Positions 22,046-33,306 of a DNA stretch of 64,000 nucleotides are shown here, piece after piece. The notes under the pieces are model-generated. The model did no database searches and was not told the origin of the DNA. It saw only the letters and a program-made list of their open reading frames with translations. Source of the stretch: Xylaria sp. FL1777 (Eukaryota; Ascomycota; Sordariomycetes; Xylariales; Xylariaceae); the NCBI GenBank assembly GCA_022578965.1, contig MU400589.1, forward strand, positions 146,591 to 210,590. The letters run 5' to 3'. The position numbers were made by a program, and so were the translations under genes. Positions within the stretch are counted from its first letter, which is position 1, and each line of letters starts with the position of its first letter.

Positions 22046-22921
22046 ATGCTACAATCCATCGTCACCGCGGCGCTTCTCCTTGCCGCCAGCGTCCATGCTC
22101 ACTTCACTGTCCAGTATCCGGCAACTGTAGGCGCGTTCAACGACGACGAGGAGGGCCAGGCGCCATGCGGTGGCTATTCGCCCGACATCACCACCATCGA
22201 CACGGTTGACTTCCACGTCGGCGGCGACGCCATTGCCACCAAGTCTACACACCCCCAGACCACCTGGTTGTACCGCATCACTACTGAAGCTCTCTCCAAG
22301 AACAATTGGACCCAGGTTTACGGCATCGTCCAGCAAAGCGGCCCTGGCGAGTTTTGCGTCAACGCTGTCACTCTTCCTGCCGAGTACGTTGGACAGAAGG
22401 CTATTCTCAGCATTGTCGGTTCCGGTATCGACGGTGTTCTGTACCAGGTAAGTTGGGGGTTGTGCTGCATATTTACCCTCAAACCTGCACGTACACAACA
22501 TACGCTATGGTTCAATCGCACGAGAAAACGATCAATCCAAACCGGGGACCGGGGACCGGGGAAAAATTGGTGCATAGCAATACTAACGCTCCGCCTTTTC
22601 TTCTAGTGCTCTGCTCTTCACTTCGTCAACGGTACTACCGACACCCCATCGGCTTGCACCAACGGCACCGGCATTACAGCGTCGTACGACACAGATGCCA
22701 GCCTTAGTAGCATGGTCAGTAGCAGCACCGTCGGTAACGACAGCAGCAGCAGCAACAGCAGCAGTCCGAGCGAGACCTCGGCATCGACCACGACGTCATC
22801 GCCGTCTGAGACCTCAACTCCCAATGCTGCGCCTTCCCTCCACACCTTCGCGACAGGAGGCTTCGGAGCTCTCTTGACTACTGGGATCATGGTGTTGGCA
22901 GGATTCGCATTCATGGTATAA
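22046..22921 (+). CDS. X325/BIM1-like copper-binding GPI-anchored protein
   Basis: Two exons, 22046-22447 and 22607-22921, around a 159-nt intron (GTAAGT...CTTCTAG) give 238 residues. A signal peptide of 18 residues ends SVHA, so the mature protein begins with histidine (H19, HFTVQYPA). An N-terminal His of this kind is the copper-brace hallmark of LPMO-related proteins. The body matches the X325 family, which includes the copper acquisition factor BIM1: a Pro-Cys-Gly-Gly turn (QAPCGGY), FHVGGDA, GPGEFCVNAV and QCSALHFVNGT, with four Cys likely forming two disulfides. A Ser/Thr-rich stalk (from about residue 170) and a hydrophobic C-terminal end (GALLTTGIMVLAGFAFMV) indicate a GPI anchor. Known relatives bind copper at the cell surface and lack LPMO activity; that role is inferred here. 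The intron contains a run of three GGGG tracts. Confidence 0.88.
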
Positions 22922-23611
22922 GGAGGAATGCTATTTGCGTGGAAATTACCTCAGCTGAGCTGAGTTGTATGAAAAAGGGAGGTAAAGCATTTACAGGCAG
23001 GCGTTCAGTACTAGACTTTGCTCTTCTAAGCATCCCGTGTGCGTCCATCAGGTGTATGGCTGCGCAATAGGGTTTTGTTCTTAGGTTAAGAACTATGAAT
23101 TTGATACCCATTAATAGCAATCGCAGACCTGACTCGTTTTCGCATTTGACACTATTATTACTTCGCGCAGTCGTCGTAAATCCTAATTTTCGCTTAGCTT
23201 ACGGGAAAAGGTGAGAACTTCCAAGTTCAAGTCAGCTCGCCTGACAACATTGAAAATGGAAAATGCCTGTTAAGCCATAATACCTGTTAACCAGTTAATC
23301 GCGTTAGAAAGACTGATCAATTAATTACCTTATGTACCTTACGCAGTAGGTACCTAATAGGTACCTTTCAAGCCATGCAGTTCTATTCCAATCATCCAGT
23401 ACCTTAGATCATGGGTAAACCTCCACCCTACTCTATATCTATGTGTCGGTATATATATATAATTGAATGGGACAATGTAGCCTCAAAATGCTATCCCGGG
23501 GTCCGCCATGCATACATAATATTTATTAATCTCTGTATTGTTATTCACCTACTCTTACATGTGAGTCTAGCGATGGCTTGATACAGAGACCAAGTCAAAG
23601 ACCATCACTGG
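22922..23611. other. Intergenic, no gene seen
   Basis: Follows the X325-like gene. It holds TAGGTACCTAATAGGTACC near 23347-23365 and a short TA run near 23451-23461. No gene is seen. Confidence 0.4.
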
Positions 23612-25023
23612 TTGCACCCGTCTTGTCCCTTCTGTCTGCCCTCGCCACACGTCCAATTGAAGTCTACATACGAAAACCTGAGGGAGTCCGGCGAGAAGGG
23701 CTGCGAGAAATGCAGACTTTTGACCCGGGTATTGTCACCATTTGCACCCCTGGAGCTCGTCTCCGGACGGTCGAGTGGATTTGGAACTGCAGCGTGCTAA
23801 CCGGTAACAATCGGGCTCACGTCCGTAAAGGTGAGGCTAAAGCTGATATAGTATCGGATTATGAAATAGAATTTTTTTCTAATTCACACAGGTAGGCTTG
23901 ATTCATTCATTCATTGTTTTGAGCGGCGGTGGCTGTCTGTGACTACAACTTGTTCACATCGAGAACGAAATCACCAACCCAGTCCAGAGTGATAGATTTA
24001 AGGAAAACACTTGTGCTAAAGCCTAGACTCTCGACTGAATCTCATGCTGGTCTCCCGGTTCCCAAAAGGGCAAATCTCGAGGCTACTCTGAGCTAGATTC
24101 GATGTTAGTACTCGTCGGCCATATGTAACGTGTACTCGCGAGCAGCGCTGACCCTAGCAGCGATCGACTCGCCCGATTCGCACCATGGGCTATACTCGGC
24201 AGTTACAGAGGACTACAGATCTTACGAATTCCCCTTGACCCTGAACGATGAGATAACCACGCTCCTAGTCCAGTGCCGACGGTCAATCCCGCACTTCACG
24301 AATAGCGAAACATACGCCAGAGAGGATGATATTGCACTTTTTCTCTAGCGCGGCTAGGTTCTCCGGGAAAGACTTCTTTCCCGTCATGTATTGTACTTCG
24401 CGAAGAACGAAGTAACATGGGGTGCCTTTAACGGTGGAAGTTCCAATGCCTCGGCGACGGCGCCGAGAGCCTCAGGTGGTGTGCGTGCGGTCCGCTAAGG
24501 GAGCGGCCAAAGGAGTGAATCGCACCGACGTGAAGTTGGGCCTCGGTCAGCAGCTAGGCCGCGAAGCACTCAAAAATAGCTAAGAAGTTCCTGACGTCGA
24601 TAGAGGTGAACTGCGTCTCGGTGGCCTCGGATCCAACAGGGCAGTTGAAGTCCGCCAGCATGGTTGTATGTGGACCCGCAGCCGCCGGAATACTACTGTG
24701 AGAAGATGCGGATGTAAACCTGAGTTGCATGTTCTCGGTACAATTCAGTTCAAGAAAGATGACGGGGTGTTTCCGGCCGGACTACGCGCTGCATACGGCG
24801 GGCGATAAGTGTGGTGGCCCACAGGGCTTAGAAGTTCTGGCGCTCGCTGTTGTCGACATGCCGTGGCCAAGCAGGCGACAACACGATTACCTCGGGCTGA
24901 TACTACGGCAGAGTAGCAAGGATCCCTAGGCATATGAGAGGATCGGTAGATTGAAAATTCAGAGCACGGACGACCATAGATTCATGATAGATCGCGCGAC
25001 GGGAAGTAAGTTAATTATTGTAT
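23612..25023 (+). pseudogene. HET-domain (heterokaryon incompatibility) pseudogene
   Basis: Pieces of a HET-domain protein can be read in order but in different frames. From about 23615 comes CPFCLPSPHVQLKSTYENL and GCEKCRLLTRVL, the usual N-terminal Cys-rich part. From about 23985 comes RVIDLRKTLVLKPRLS, the segment just before the HET core. From 24130 comes YSRAALTLAAIDSPDSHHGLY, the block after the core. In the same frame after TAG stops at 24346 and 24355 comes VLRERLLSRHVLYFAKNEVTWGA. From about 24850 comes VDMPWPSRRQHDYLGLILR, then a TAG, then AYERIGRLKI. The core block around the YCWG motif, about 60 residues, is missing between 24080 and 24130, so part has been deleted. Stops and frame changes make it non-functional. 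The TAG at 24355 stands where family members have Trp (TGG to TAG), a G-to-A change. Confidence 0.75.
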
Positions 25024-25241
25024 AATTAACTCATAATCGCCTCACGGAGCGGAGGGTAGTATCGCGTACATGAAGCTCGCATATCTAAGGCAAGTCGTTC
25101 AGAATCCGGCGATAAGTCGCCGTATACTCTCACTATAACCATGAACATCGATCTACCTAACCTATGAACATTCCACAGCTGAAATAAATTTTCATCGCCA
25201 ATATTCATGTCCTATACATTGTGCGAAGAAAGGGTCGGCGA

Positions 25242-25481
25242 TCAATACTTCCTCTTCTTCACGTTCACACAGCGGCTGTCTCCCCCAATTGGGGTCGGGA
25301 GGGGCTTTATGGTCGCCCCCAAACCGGCTATTATCGCCAATATTATGCCAGATACGGCATGACTGACGAACACGGTCTGTTCTCCGGAAGTCTGATTCTT
25401 CCGAGCCAAACCGCATAACAGAGCCCAGCCAAGCAGATACAACAAGCTCAAGCGAAACGAAATGAAGGGTAGCACACACAA
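25242..25481 (-). other. Possible last exon of a small membrane protein
   Basis: A minus-strand frame of about 80 codons carries two hydrophobic stretches (LLYLLGWALLCGLA and VFVSHAVSGIILAIIAGLGA), the second preceded by a polar loop, and ends in the basic NVKKRKY. There is no ATG in this frame, so an upstream exon would be needed and I did not find one. It could be a relic or a chance frame. No family recognised. Confidence 0.22.
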
Positions 25482-25672
25482 CTTCGCTTGTCATGATCAA
25501 ATAGTTTATAACCTCTAAAGAACTTGCTATATCACGTAGACATGCGTATGAAATAACATCAAGAAAGTTGTTCGATTTTTAGTCTCCATCTCCGTCTGAC
25601 AAGTCTTGGGTTTGATCGTCCCCATTACATTTCTATTCCCTGCCCCCCCTTCCTCACCACACTAGCGACAAG

Positions 25673-26330
25673 ATGAGATACAGAACCTTCTTCTTTATCC
25701 TGCCACTCATAACATCTTACCCTACGTCTACGGCATGCGCAGAAGTAGCCGCAGGGTTACAACAACAAGAGCCATCGAGCAGCGCAACACCCGTCCTCAC
25801 CATCGCAGACCAATTCACATCACCACCATCCTCGCTCCCAACCCCAGCACCTCCCCCCCTATCCAAGCGACGACAGCACACAGTAGCGCTAGCAGCCCGA
25901 ACGACATCTGCGCCGGCAATAACAGCCGCGGCAACGCCACCACCGCTCCAAGCACCACGACCCAGGGATGAGGACGAAACTAGCGAGAGCAGTAATACAG
26001 AAGACGCCGCCTCCCCGACGACAACGATAACGATTACCCGCAACAGGACAACCACGATCCGGCCCACAGTGACCGTGACCTCGCTGTTCTCTTCGATAGG
26101 GTCTACCACGTCGGGAGCCGGCAGACATCAGGAGGCTCCTCGGGGTTTAGTTTCCGGGTGAGTTGCTAGAGCTCTATACGTCTCTCTTCCTACAAAAATC
26201 CCTTTCTCCTTTCTTTCTCCCTTTTCATCCTGTTTTCTGTTACAGCAGTAATAACGCACCAACTCGTCTCCAATTCCGATTCCCCCAGCGCAAGAAGTAC
26301 GGATATGCGACTACCGAACCCACGTGGTAA
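25673..26330 (+). CDS. Small secreted Ser/Thr/Pro-rich protein, two exons
   Basis: Exons 25673-26157 and 26246-26330 join in frame over an 88-nt intron (GTGAGT...TTACAG) to give 189 residues. A signal peptide (MRYRTFFFILPLITS...TACA, about 22 residues) is followed by low-complexity sequence rich in Ser, Thr, Pro and Ala, then a basic RPRDEDET segment and a Thr-Ile repeat region (TTTITITRNRTTTIRPTVTVT). The second exon adds a basic end, FRFPQRKKYGYATTEPTW. Only one Cys is present, at the signal peptide end, so it is not a typical Cys-rich effector; a cell-wall or surface role is possible but unproven. An intron-retained mRNA would stop at a TGA inside the donor. It is convergent with the HeLo-protease gene downstream. 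No named family. Confidence 0.55.
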
Positions 26331-26650
26331 TTCTTCTGCTAACTCACATGTCATAGATTGATATGTACTTTGAGTTTTTATTTCTCCATGTACTGGTTGG
26401 TTTTAACTACCTAAGCGATCAAAGAGTAGGTAAACAGTTTGGTATAATGCGTTGATATAGAGTAGTGGAAAAGAGCGGCCGTGCTGGGCTTGGGAGGAAA
26501 ACGTACGGACCAAGAGGGGATAGGATGAAGCGGAACCCAAAAGAAAATGACCGCAAATCACATCCTGAAATTCACCTTCGTCATTACCATCATTTCAAAT
26601 TCGTGATCAAGACATTCAATTTACTTCATTCCGCATCGAACCTTCGTTTC
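26331..26650. other. Convergent 3' flank, nothing seen
   Basis: Short region between the stop codons of the secreted-protein gene (plus) and the HeLo-pseudokinase-protease gene (minus). No feature recognised. Confidence 0.4.
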
Positions 26651-29600
26651 CTAGATATGCACCTTGTCCATATCTCTTGCTAGGATATCCATGTTCACAT
26701 TTTCCTTCCCTACATGAGCCTGCGACGATTGGTAAATGTCTTCGGTATCTGGGATGTCGTCTTCCGTCCATGGTTCCGAGCCTGATATTTCCACAACCTC
26801 GTTATCGCCCCTATGCTCGGAAAACCCGATAATGGCGTCTCCATTGGGAAGCCGCACGTCGATTGCTTGGAGTGTCTCCGCGATATCGAGAAGGAGGACG
26901 TCCATAGGGCATATATATGCAACCTGCTTACGCTCGCTCCACGCTAATATGTGGCCGCACAGGCGACCATAAAGTCTGTCAACGATCCAAGCACCCGAGT
27001 CTCCAGGTATTCCAAGGGATACTCCACGTCCTTTCTGATTGGGAGGCGTCATGGGTTTGGATATGCCCGGTATTCTTCCACTGACTTGGTATGAATGGCT
27101 TGGTGAAGCACGTCCGTAAATCTTGACAGTCGTGAGGGCAGGTAGAATTCGACCAGCCTAGAACGGGTCAGCTGTTTCTTGGCAGGATGATAAAGACGTC
27201 TATCTGGTCTTTGGGCCATACCTGTGAACCGCTCGTGCGAGCCACGCATTGAACGTCTAGTCCGGGTAAAGATTTTACGGGAGCTACCTCCACCGGCTGT
27301 AAGTGATCCAAGGTCAAAAACCGGTGATCTCCAACCGTGACTGGCGGAAACAGATTTTTATCTGGCAGTCTATCATCTTGGAACTCGAATAAAGCCCAGT
27401 CAATCTCGTGGATAAGGTTATTTTCAGTTCTCCTTCGAATCCCAGAGGAGGCGTAGACTTCGCCGACGCTGTACGTATCAATATGATCCTACGGAAGGGT
27501 TGGTTAACATGAGGAAATCCGCCACAACATATCCTTTCGAAAAAGGACATCAAGAGGAAAGGGATTATGTACCTCATTTTCCGTTTCACGGGAGGGATAA
27601 AACCCGTCAGGGACGTCGTCAAGAGCAGGTTGTGTCACAATATATCCTGAAAAGCCTACATCAGCGGGGTGACATCTCCTGTCAGGTTCGACGCTTTGGA
27701 TCACCTCCGCTACCCCCGAATGAATATTATCGCCACGATCTTGGAACTGGATTCAGGGCTTTGACTAGTCCCAGGCCTTACATACCGTGTCCACATCCTG
27801 GTTCTATCCCGGGGATGTCGCCGGGTTGGTTGAACTCCTCGTCTTCATCTTCGTCCTCTTCGTCGCTAGTTATATCTGTCACGGAGTATTCGGATTCCGT
27901 GTCAGAGAACTCACAAGCGAAGTCGTCGCTGCTTTCAGAGGACGTCTCTCCTTCAGTGAGGTATGGCAAGTCTCGTGCTGATGCGCTGCTTCGAAAAGCG
28001 GGCGCACTTGCTCGTGTCGCAGTTCCTGGATATCCTTCAAATTCATCTGGCGTTTGAAAAGGACGATCAGGGTCATCTAACATATGGTGTACAGTCATTC
28101 CATAAGGCTTATCATCTACGATGATGACACCTCCTAAACTCACGGGTGGGAGATGTTTATCCCCAATCCAAGCTCCGATGCTCGCCCCATTTTGTGGCTT
28201 TTCTTGATAATCAGGATTAGCTGCAGGGATCTCCTGAGACTCATCATCATCGCTATAATTATGCTGACTCGAAGCATCTGGTCTGTCGCTCTTTGCCATA
28301 CTCCGCGTGGGACCTTTCCTTGATCGTACTACGGATCCTCGACATACTTTGAGTGATATATTGGTTGTTGTGCCGTCAAAAAGAATACCTAACTTCTTAT
28401 TCAATATGGCGCGTACTTTGTTGACAGAGGTGCAGACAACTAGCACAGTCGGTGTGGTTTTCTGAGGGGACTCGCCGATTGATTCGAGCGATATTTCAAC
28501 TGATTCTGGGTGCTTCCGATAGAAATGACGTAGAGCTAGATTAATTTGCGGCATCAAGATCTCATTCCACTGTTCGACAATATCCGCCGGTAGTGGAATT
28601 TGAGGATAAAGACGAAGCTTGGGTTGCTTCTCTTTTGACTTTTCAGGTTTAGTTTCGACTGGCTGCGCTATACAGAAGTCAGCATAATAAAATAATACTA
28701 CGCTCATCTTAGTGATCGTCTTACACTTAACAAGGGGTTCACGGTCGAGGGGAAAGGATTGTGACCGTTCCTGTGGTAGAACACGCTTTGTGTCATAACT
28801 TTGACTTTTCGGGGTAGCCATGGAAGATCCCGGCAACGACGTGGCGGAGGCTTTCGGTTTAACACTCTGGCGTGATGGTGCATGCACGAAATCATCACTC
28901 AGACGATCTTCAAGTTCGCTGACACTGTCCAAAATACAGCATGCTTCGAGGTAGCCGCTTGCTCGCGTCTGTACTTGTCTGATAATTTCGTCTCCATTTC
29001 CCGGTCGTGAGAGTTCAAGTTCAACCGCATTCCAGCATGCTTGTACGGCCCTCATGTATGGCGTGCCGCATCGAATGGCCAATTGACCAAGAACAGACTC
29101 TGGAACGCTTGGTGAGTCTAAGTTGGGTACGAGGTTCTCCAGTGTGGTCCATAGGCCGATAGAGACGAGAATCATGGCAAGAGAGTATAGATCTAGTGTT
29201 TTGGTATCGCTGTTGACGGCAAGCGGAGACTGGCTAGTGGTCCGTGGATCAAGTGGATGGCGATGTAGGAGAAACATGGAAGGAGAATTACTGGTCGAGG
29301 GTGAACTACGGAAGATATCGAAGGATGAAATTAGTGGACGCCTAATGTCTACTTCATTCATACCGGGCATGCTAGAGTCATTGCCCACCGTGTTGGCGAA
29401 GGAGATTGTGGAGCCGTCAAGGTTACCATGTGTGATTCCCCGGGAATGCATGTCAAAAACAGTATTGGCCAAGTTGTAGGCGAGACGAAATTTAGCCTCC
29501 AGAGTCGGTTCGAAGTTCGGCCGACTAAGCAAGTTGGTCAGCGTGCACAGATTGTCGACCGGGTGCTGCGTCAGGTTTTCGAATGTTACGGCGTTGAAGG

Positions 29601-30543
29601 TAGGAGGGAATGAGTAGATCAAGGCTAGCCTAGAACGTTCCATATCCTCATAATAACCCAGCAGAAGAGGCAATCCTATCCAGGCGCCAGAAGACCTAGA
29701 AGACTCTGTCTGAAGCCCTGCACTCAGCCTCTCAAAACGAGTCATCTCAGGCATGATTCCTGTTGCTGAGTAGATTGGATCAAACTCAGCGTATTCGACT
29801 AGAAGCGGAGACCATGGTCGTCCAGCAGGTCTGTGCGTCAGGTCGGCGTAGGCCTGCTTGCTCATGAAGAAGATTTCCTGAGGTCGATCAAGAGGGGGCG
29901 CACTCTCGGACAAAGACTGGGCCTGCAAAGACCGGAGGCTTAAGAGATTCTGGGGATCGATATGCTGAGGTGTCTGTATTCGCGTGGAACCGTACGGCCG
30001 CATATCTTCCATGGATGGTTTTGATGTAATTGACTTCCCCGAAGCGCCGGTAGTCATGGTTGCGGACGAACGAGTGCGGGACAGGTCACAAAGCGTGTCG
30101 ATCGAGGCAGTGAGGTCCTTTACAAGATCCTCGAACCGACCCTTATCCCACACTATCAGTGGAGCTTTTCGGTCTCCCGAGACCTTCTCGGCGGATTTTT
30201 CACTCCCAGTAGGCCGTTTCGAGGCAAGCCAGAGAGGCTCTGCTTCGGCTAGGATATCCTTGATGGTGGCCATGATACTCCCAACGAGGTCCGTCAGGCC
30301 GGCTTTATTGAGAGACTCGTCGATCTCGGCAGACTGGTTCGGGTCGGACCATTCCAACCCCCAGCTGACAAGCCTGTCCTTTTGAATGCGCAGTTTACGA
30401 TGTAATGCCTTGATCTCGGGATCATCGGCAGCCTGCACGGGCTCCTGAACGAAGTCGGAGGACTTCTTAGTGTCATTATAGAGTCTACTCAGCCGACGTT
30501 GGACACCCAGGGACATCCGACCCCGAGGAAGGTAAGACTCCAT
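26651..30543 (-). CDS. HeLo-like / pseudokinase / trypsin-like serine protease fusion, five exons
   Basis: Exons in transcript order are 30543-28725, 28667-27786, 27709-27573, 27488-27222 and 27157-26651, giving 1203 residues. Introns are 57, 76, 84 and 64 nt; the first is a multiple of three with no stop and is inferred from GTAAGA...CTGAC...TATAG. Residues ~15-155 resemble the fungal HeLo-type helical domain ([27 protein letters not shown]). Residues ~225-545 have kinase shape but lack catalysis: [11 protein letters not shown] (372-382) replaces HRDxxxxN, SSFDIF replaces DFG, and [13 protein letters not shown] matches the C-lobe DVWSLG. A Ser/Lys-rich linker follows. Residues ~770-1140 look like a trypsin-fold protease: [11 protein letters not shown] (H801), [10 protein letters not shown] (D976) and [10 protein letters not shown] (S1089) form a full triad. 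HeLo domains are membrane-toxic in fungal incompatibility, so a protease-gated cell-death or signalling role is inferred, not shown. Confidence 0.82.
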
Positions 30544-32012
30544 CGTGAGAGGTCAAGAAAGCGGCTAGCAGTAGTTGAATCCGGAAGATGTGGGGTTTTC
30601 GATATATCCCCCAATGTCAGTCAGATATGTTGAAGACGAGCACAGCTAGATAACGCAAGTCTCTCAAGCTAGCGTCATGATGCCAGCGACACAATTACAA
30701 TTAGATAAATATGTCGACGAAGAGGAGGAACTGGATTTCCAGAAGAGCACGACAGAAATAAACGCCTTGCGTTGAATTCGATCCGAGACAAGAACAAACT
30801 CGAAGAAACTCAGTAATACCGCTGCCTTGAGCAGGCAGTGGAACGTGGCTGTCTGTGGGTAATTTGGGTGCCTGGAATGGATGTCGGCGTTAGAGGCTCG
30901 GATGTTGAAGTGGATCGAGAGATGCTCATGTGGTAGGCCGCCGGTGGCGGTAGGCCGGGTAAGCGCTGTCTTGTTGCCCTTACTTTAGGTACTTAAGTAG
31001 GTACTTATGACAACTACCGCGTACCTGGGTATACTAGGCACTAGCATAATACATGCAGTACACGGGCAGCAGTACCTACGTAGAAGTTGGTATATAAGTG
31101 TGTGTGTACTGCATTTTGGTGTCGGGCAAATCGACGAAGGCTACCACCTATTAGAGAAATGGTAACCTAGTACCAACAAAATACTGGGTACATAATCCTG
31201 CTGCCTGATCTCCTTCGTCTTACCCGTCGACCAATAAGTACGGCATCCCTCATTTTCTCAATTGAGGTAGCACCAAGTAACCTATATGTAGTTTAGTGTG
31301 GTCGGTGGTAGCCTATCAATCTCCTCTTAACCCAACCAAGTTAGTGCCATTCACGATTTGACATCTGTAAAGCAGTCTGTGCCAGCTGCAATTATCTGTT
31401 GAATCTACCGTCCAAGCTAACGAGTTCTTCCAATATCATACTCTAGGTACAGATAAATATATTCTAACCGCCTGACGCAGAAGCAATAAAACCCCTGTAT
31501 ACCGGGTCTCACCAGTCTTGCGCAAACACTTAACGAGGCACCTCTTACTGAGCGCCAAGGTAGTGTGGTATACCTAGGTACTTATTTACACTTATCTATC
31601 TACCTAAGGAACAATGAGGCTGATCTATTTAAACTTTCAATCATAAAGTCATTCTTTAAGCATGCCTTGCATTGTCAATAGGCGCGGCAACAATGAGCAA
31701 AGGGATAAACAATGTTAGTAACATAGCCAACAATGTTCAATAAAATAATACACACTGTTCCACAAACAACCAACATCCGCTCCCTTTGTTAGATCTCTAA
31801 GCTGTTGAAGACCAATGAATATTATTACCCCTGGCAGCAAGATTTAAAAAATCTTATATTTATATTGGTATATCTCTTCCGTAGTTGTCTCTCTTTCCTT
31901 GGTCTTCAGTGAACACAGATATCGAGCAGCAAAAGGCGACGACAGCAACCTTGGCATTACTAGAACAAGTCTTCCGAATCTCTTCGATTGAGATTTGCCG
32001 TCACCAAATACC
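30544..32012. other. Intergenic, upstream of the HeLo-protease gene
   Basis: The promoter side of the minus-strand fusion gene. Rich in TAGGTAC/TACCTA motifs (near 30985-31080 and a perfect TACCTAGGTA at 31571-31580). No gene is seen. Confidence 0.4.
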
Positions 32013-32360
32013 ATGGTTCCCTGGTGGCCACATCGGCACTCGAAGAGCCCGGCGGCGAAAACCCAATCAGACACCAAGGGCCGCGAAGTAACCATTGATA
32101 AAAATATCACCCTATATGTACCTCGCCAAGATCGCTGCTGGGATTTCGGGATAGTTTACGCGTGTGGTCACCCCGTTATGATAGATAAGGGCTGCTGCCG
32201 CAATGTCGAGCAGAGGATCCGAGTGAAGCGAGGGAACCATCACAGACATTGTTCACTGAAGCGCTGCGTCGTTGCCACACAAAACCATAAGCTTCCGGAA
32301 AAATGCACGAACTGCGAGATAACGGATCTGAGGTTTCAAGGCGTGCATGTGCCTCAATAA
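32013..32360 (+). CDS. Small Cys/His-rich hypothetical protein, possibly zinc-binding
   Basis: This is an open frame of 115 residues from ATG 32013. The second half has regularly placed metal-ligand residues: YACGHPV, GCCRN, HHRHCSLKRC, NHKLPEKCTNCE. Fungal proteins of this general type carry a CGH...C...C...CxxC pattern that probably binds zinc in a RING-like manner, but I cannot name the family and the spacing is irregular. The first half is basic and Pro/Trp-containing (VPWWPHRHSKSP). No intron or signal peptide is evident. It may be a real short gene, or the 3' exon of a longer one whose upstream part has decayed, since the kinase relic that follows shows the locus has been mutated. Confidence 0.4.
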   Translation: MVPWWPHRHSKSPAAKTQSDTKGREVTIDKNITLYVPRQDRCWDFGIVYACGHPVMIDKGCCRNVEQRIRVKRGNHHRHCSLKRCVVATQNHKLPEKCTNCEITDLRFQGVHVPQ

Positions 32361-32894
32361 CATGTATACGGGAAAACAACGGTTTGGACTAAGTGTTTTT
32401 CTTGCTTTCTTTCTATTTTTTGAGGAAACCCCATCTCACAAGATGATGCCGCTCCGTTTCATCCCCACCATCTCGCCTTATAACGCTTCTGAGAAAAGGA
32501 GCTAACAAAGGATGATGAAAGGTATCTTAATAAGCTTTTATAATATAAACTGAAATGCTCTGTGTTCAAGTTACCAGTATAATTTATGTTGTTAGAAGTA
32601 TTAAGTTATTTTTACCACTGAATTGTAATACACAGTTAGTGTACCGCACACCACCTGACCTAGTCCGATGACTTAGTCATAGTTTTGCCTCTGTCCTCAT
32701 CATATGGCTTCTTACGCATGAAACAACCATGTCAAATAACTTAAAGCCGTGCGTGATCTTAAAGTATTTCGTAGGAGTCTGGAGAGCATTCCGCCTACTA
32801 AAAAACTAACGGGCAAGGACCTACTAGGAGAGTATCTGAGAATTATGAAGCTGGATTATCTAATTTCCGCAATAGATTTATGGTTAGGGCGTAG
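32361..32894. other. AT-enriched spacer
   Basis: Moderately AT-rich DNA with no recognisable gene; grades into the kinase relic downstream. Confidence 0.35.
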
Positions 32895-33306
32895 TATATG
32901 CGGATCTGTGCCTTGAAGGATTTATTTTGTTGATGCTACTACACTAAAGTCCCTGGATCTTTAGCTTTGCGATTCTGGCAGTCTGAAGTATGAGAAATTT
33001 GGCCTAGACGGCAAACATCTTGTAGATACGGGTTTGTTTGATACAAATTTAACGCAGGTGACAACCCCTGCTCCATGCATATTCAGTGTTAGATCCATCC
33101 TTTACACTATACTTACCGGAAACAAACAATACTGGGCCCCCGGATACCTCAAGACGGTGATAGAAATAGAAAGCTATAACTAGCCAGTTGAGGGTCTTTT
33201 TAAGCACAGTATATTCTCTGATGTCGAAGGGCTTCTTAGAGCAAAGATCATCTTAGACTATTGGACGTCGAAGTATAATAGAGTAGACAATGTCTACGCG
33301 GGTTAG
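32895..33306 (+). pseudogene. Protein-kinase C-lobe pseudogene
   Basis: One plus-strand frame reads as the C-lobe of a fungal kinase-like protein with only in-frame TAG stops. An ADL-type catalytic loop (about 32900-32925, one base out of frame) is followed by FVDATTLKSLDL, a TAG at 32962-32964, LCDSGSLKYEKFGLDGKH in place of the DFG segment, IFSVRSILYTILTGNKQYWA, KTVIEIESYN, a TAG at 33181-33183, PVEGLFKHSIFSDVEGLL, IILDYWTSKYNRVDNVYAG and a final TAG at 33304-33306. Most substitutions keep frame, so decay has been by point change, as RIP or drift would give. No intact N-lobe is seen upstream. Confidence 0.65.
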
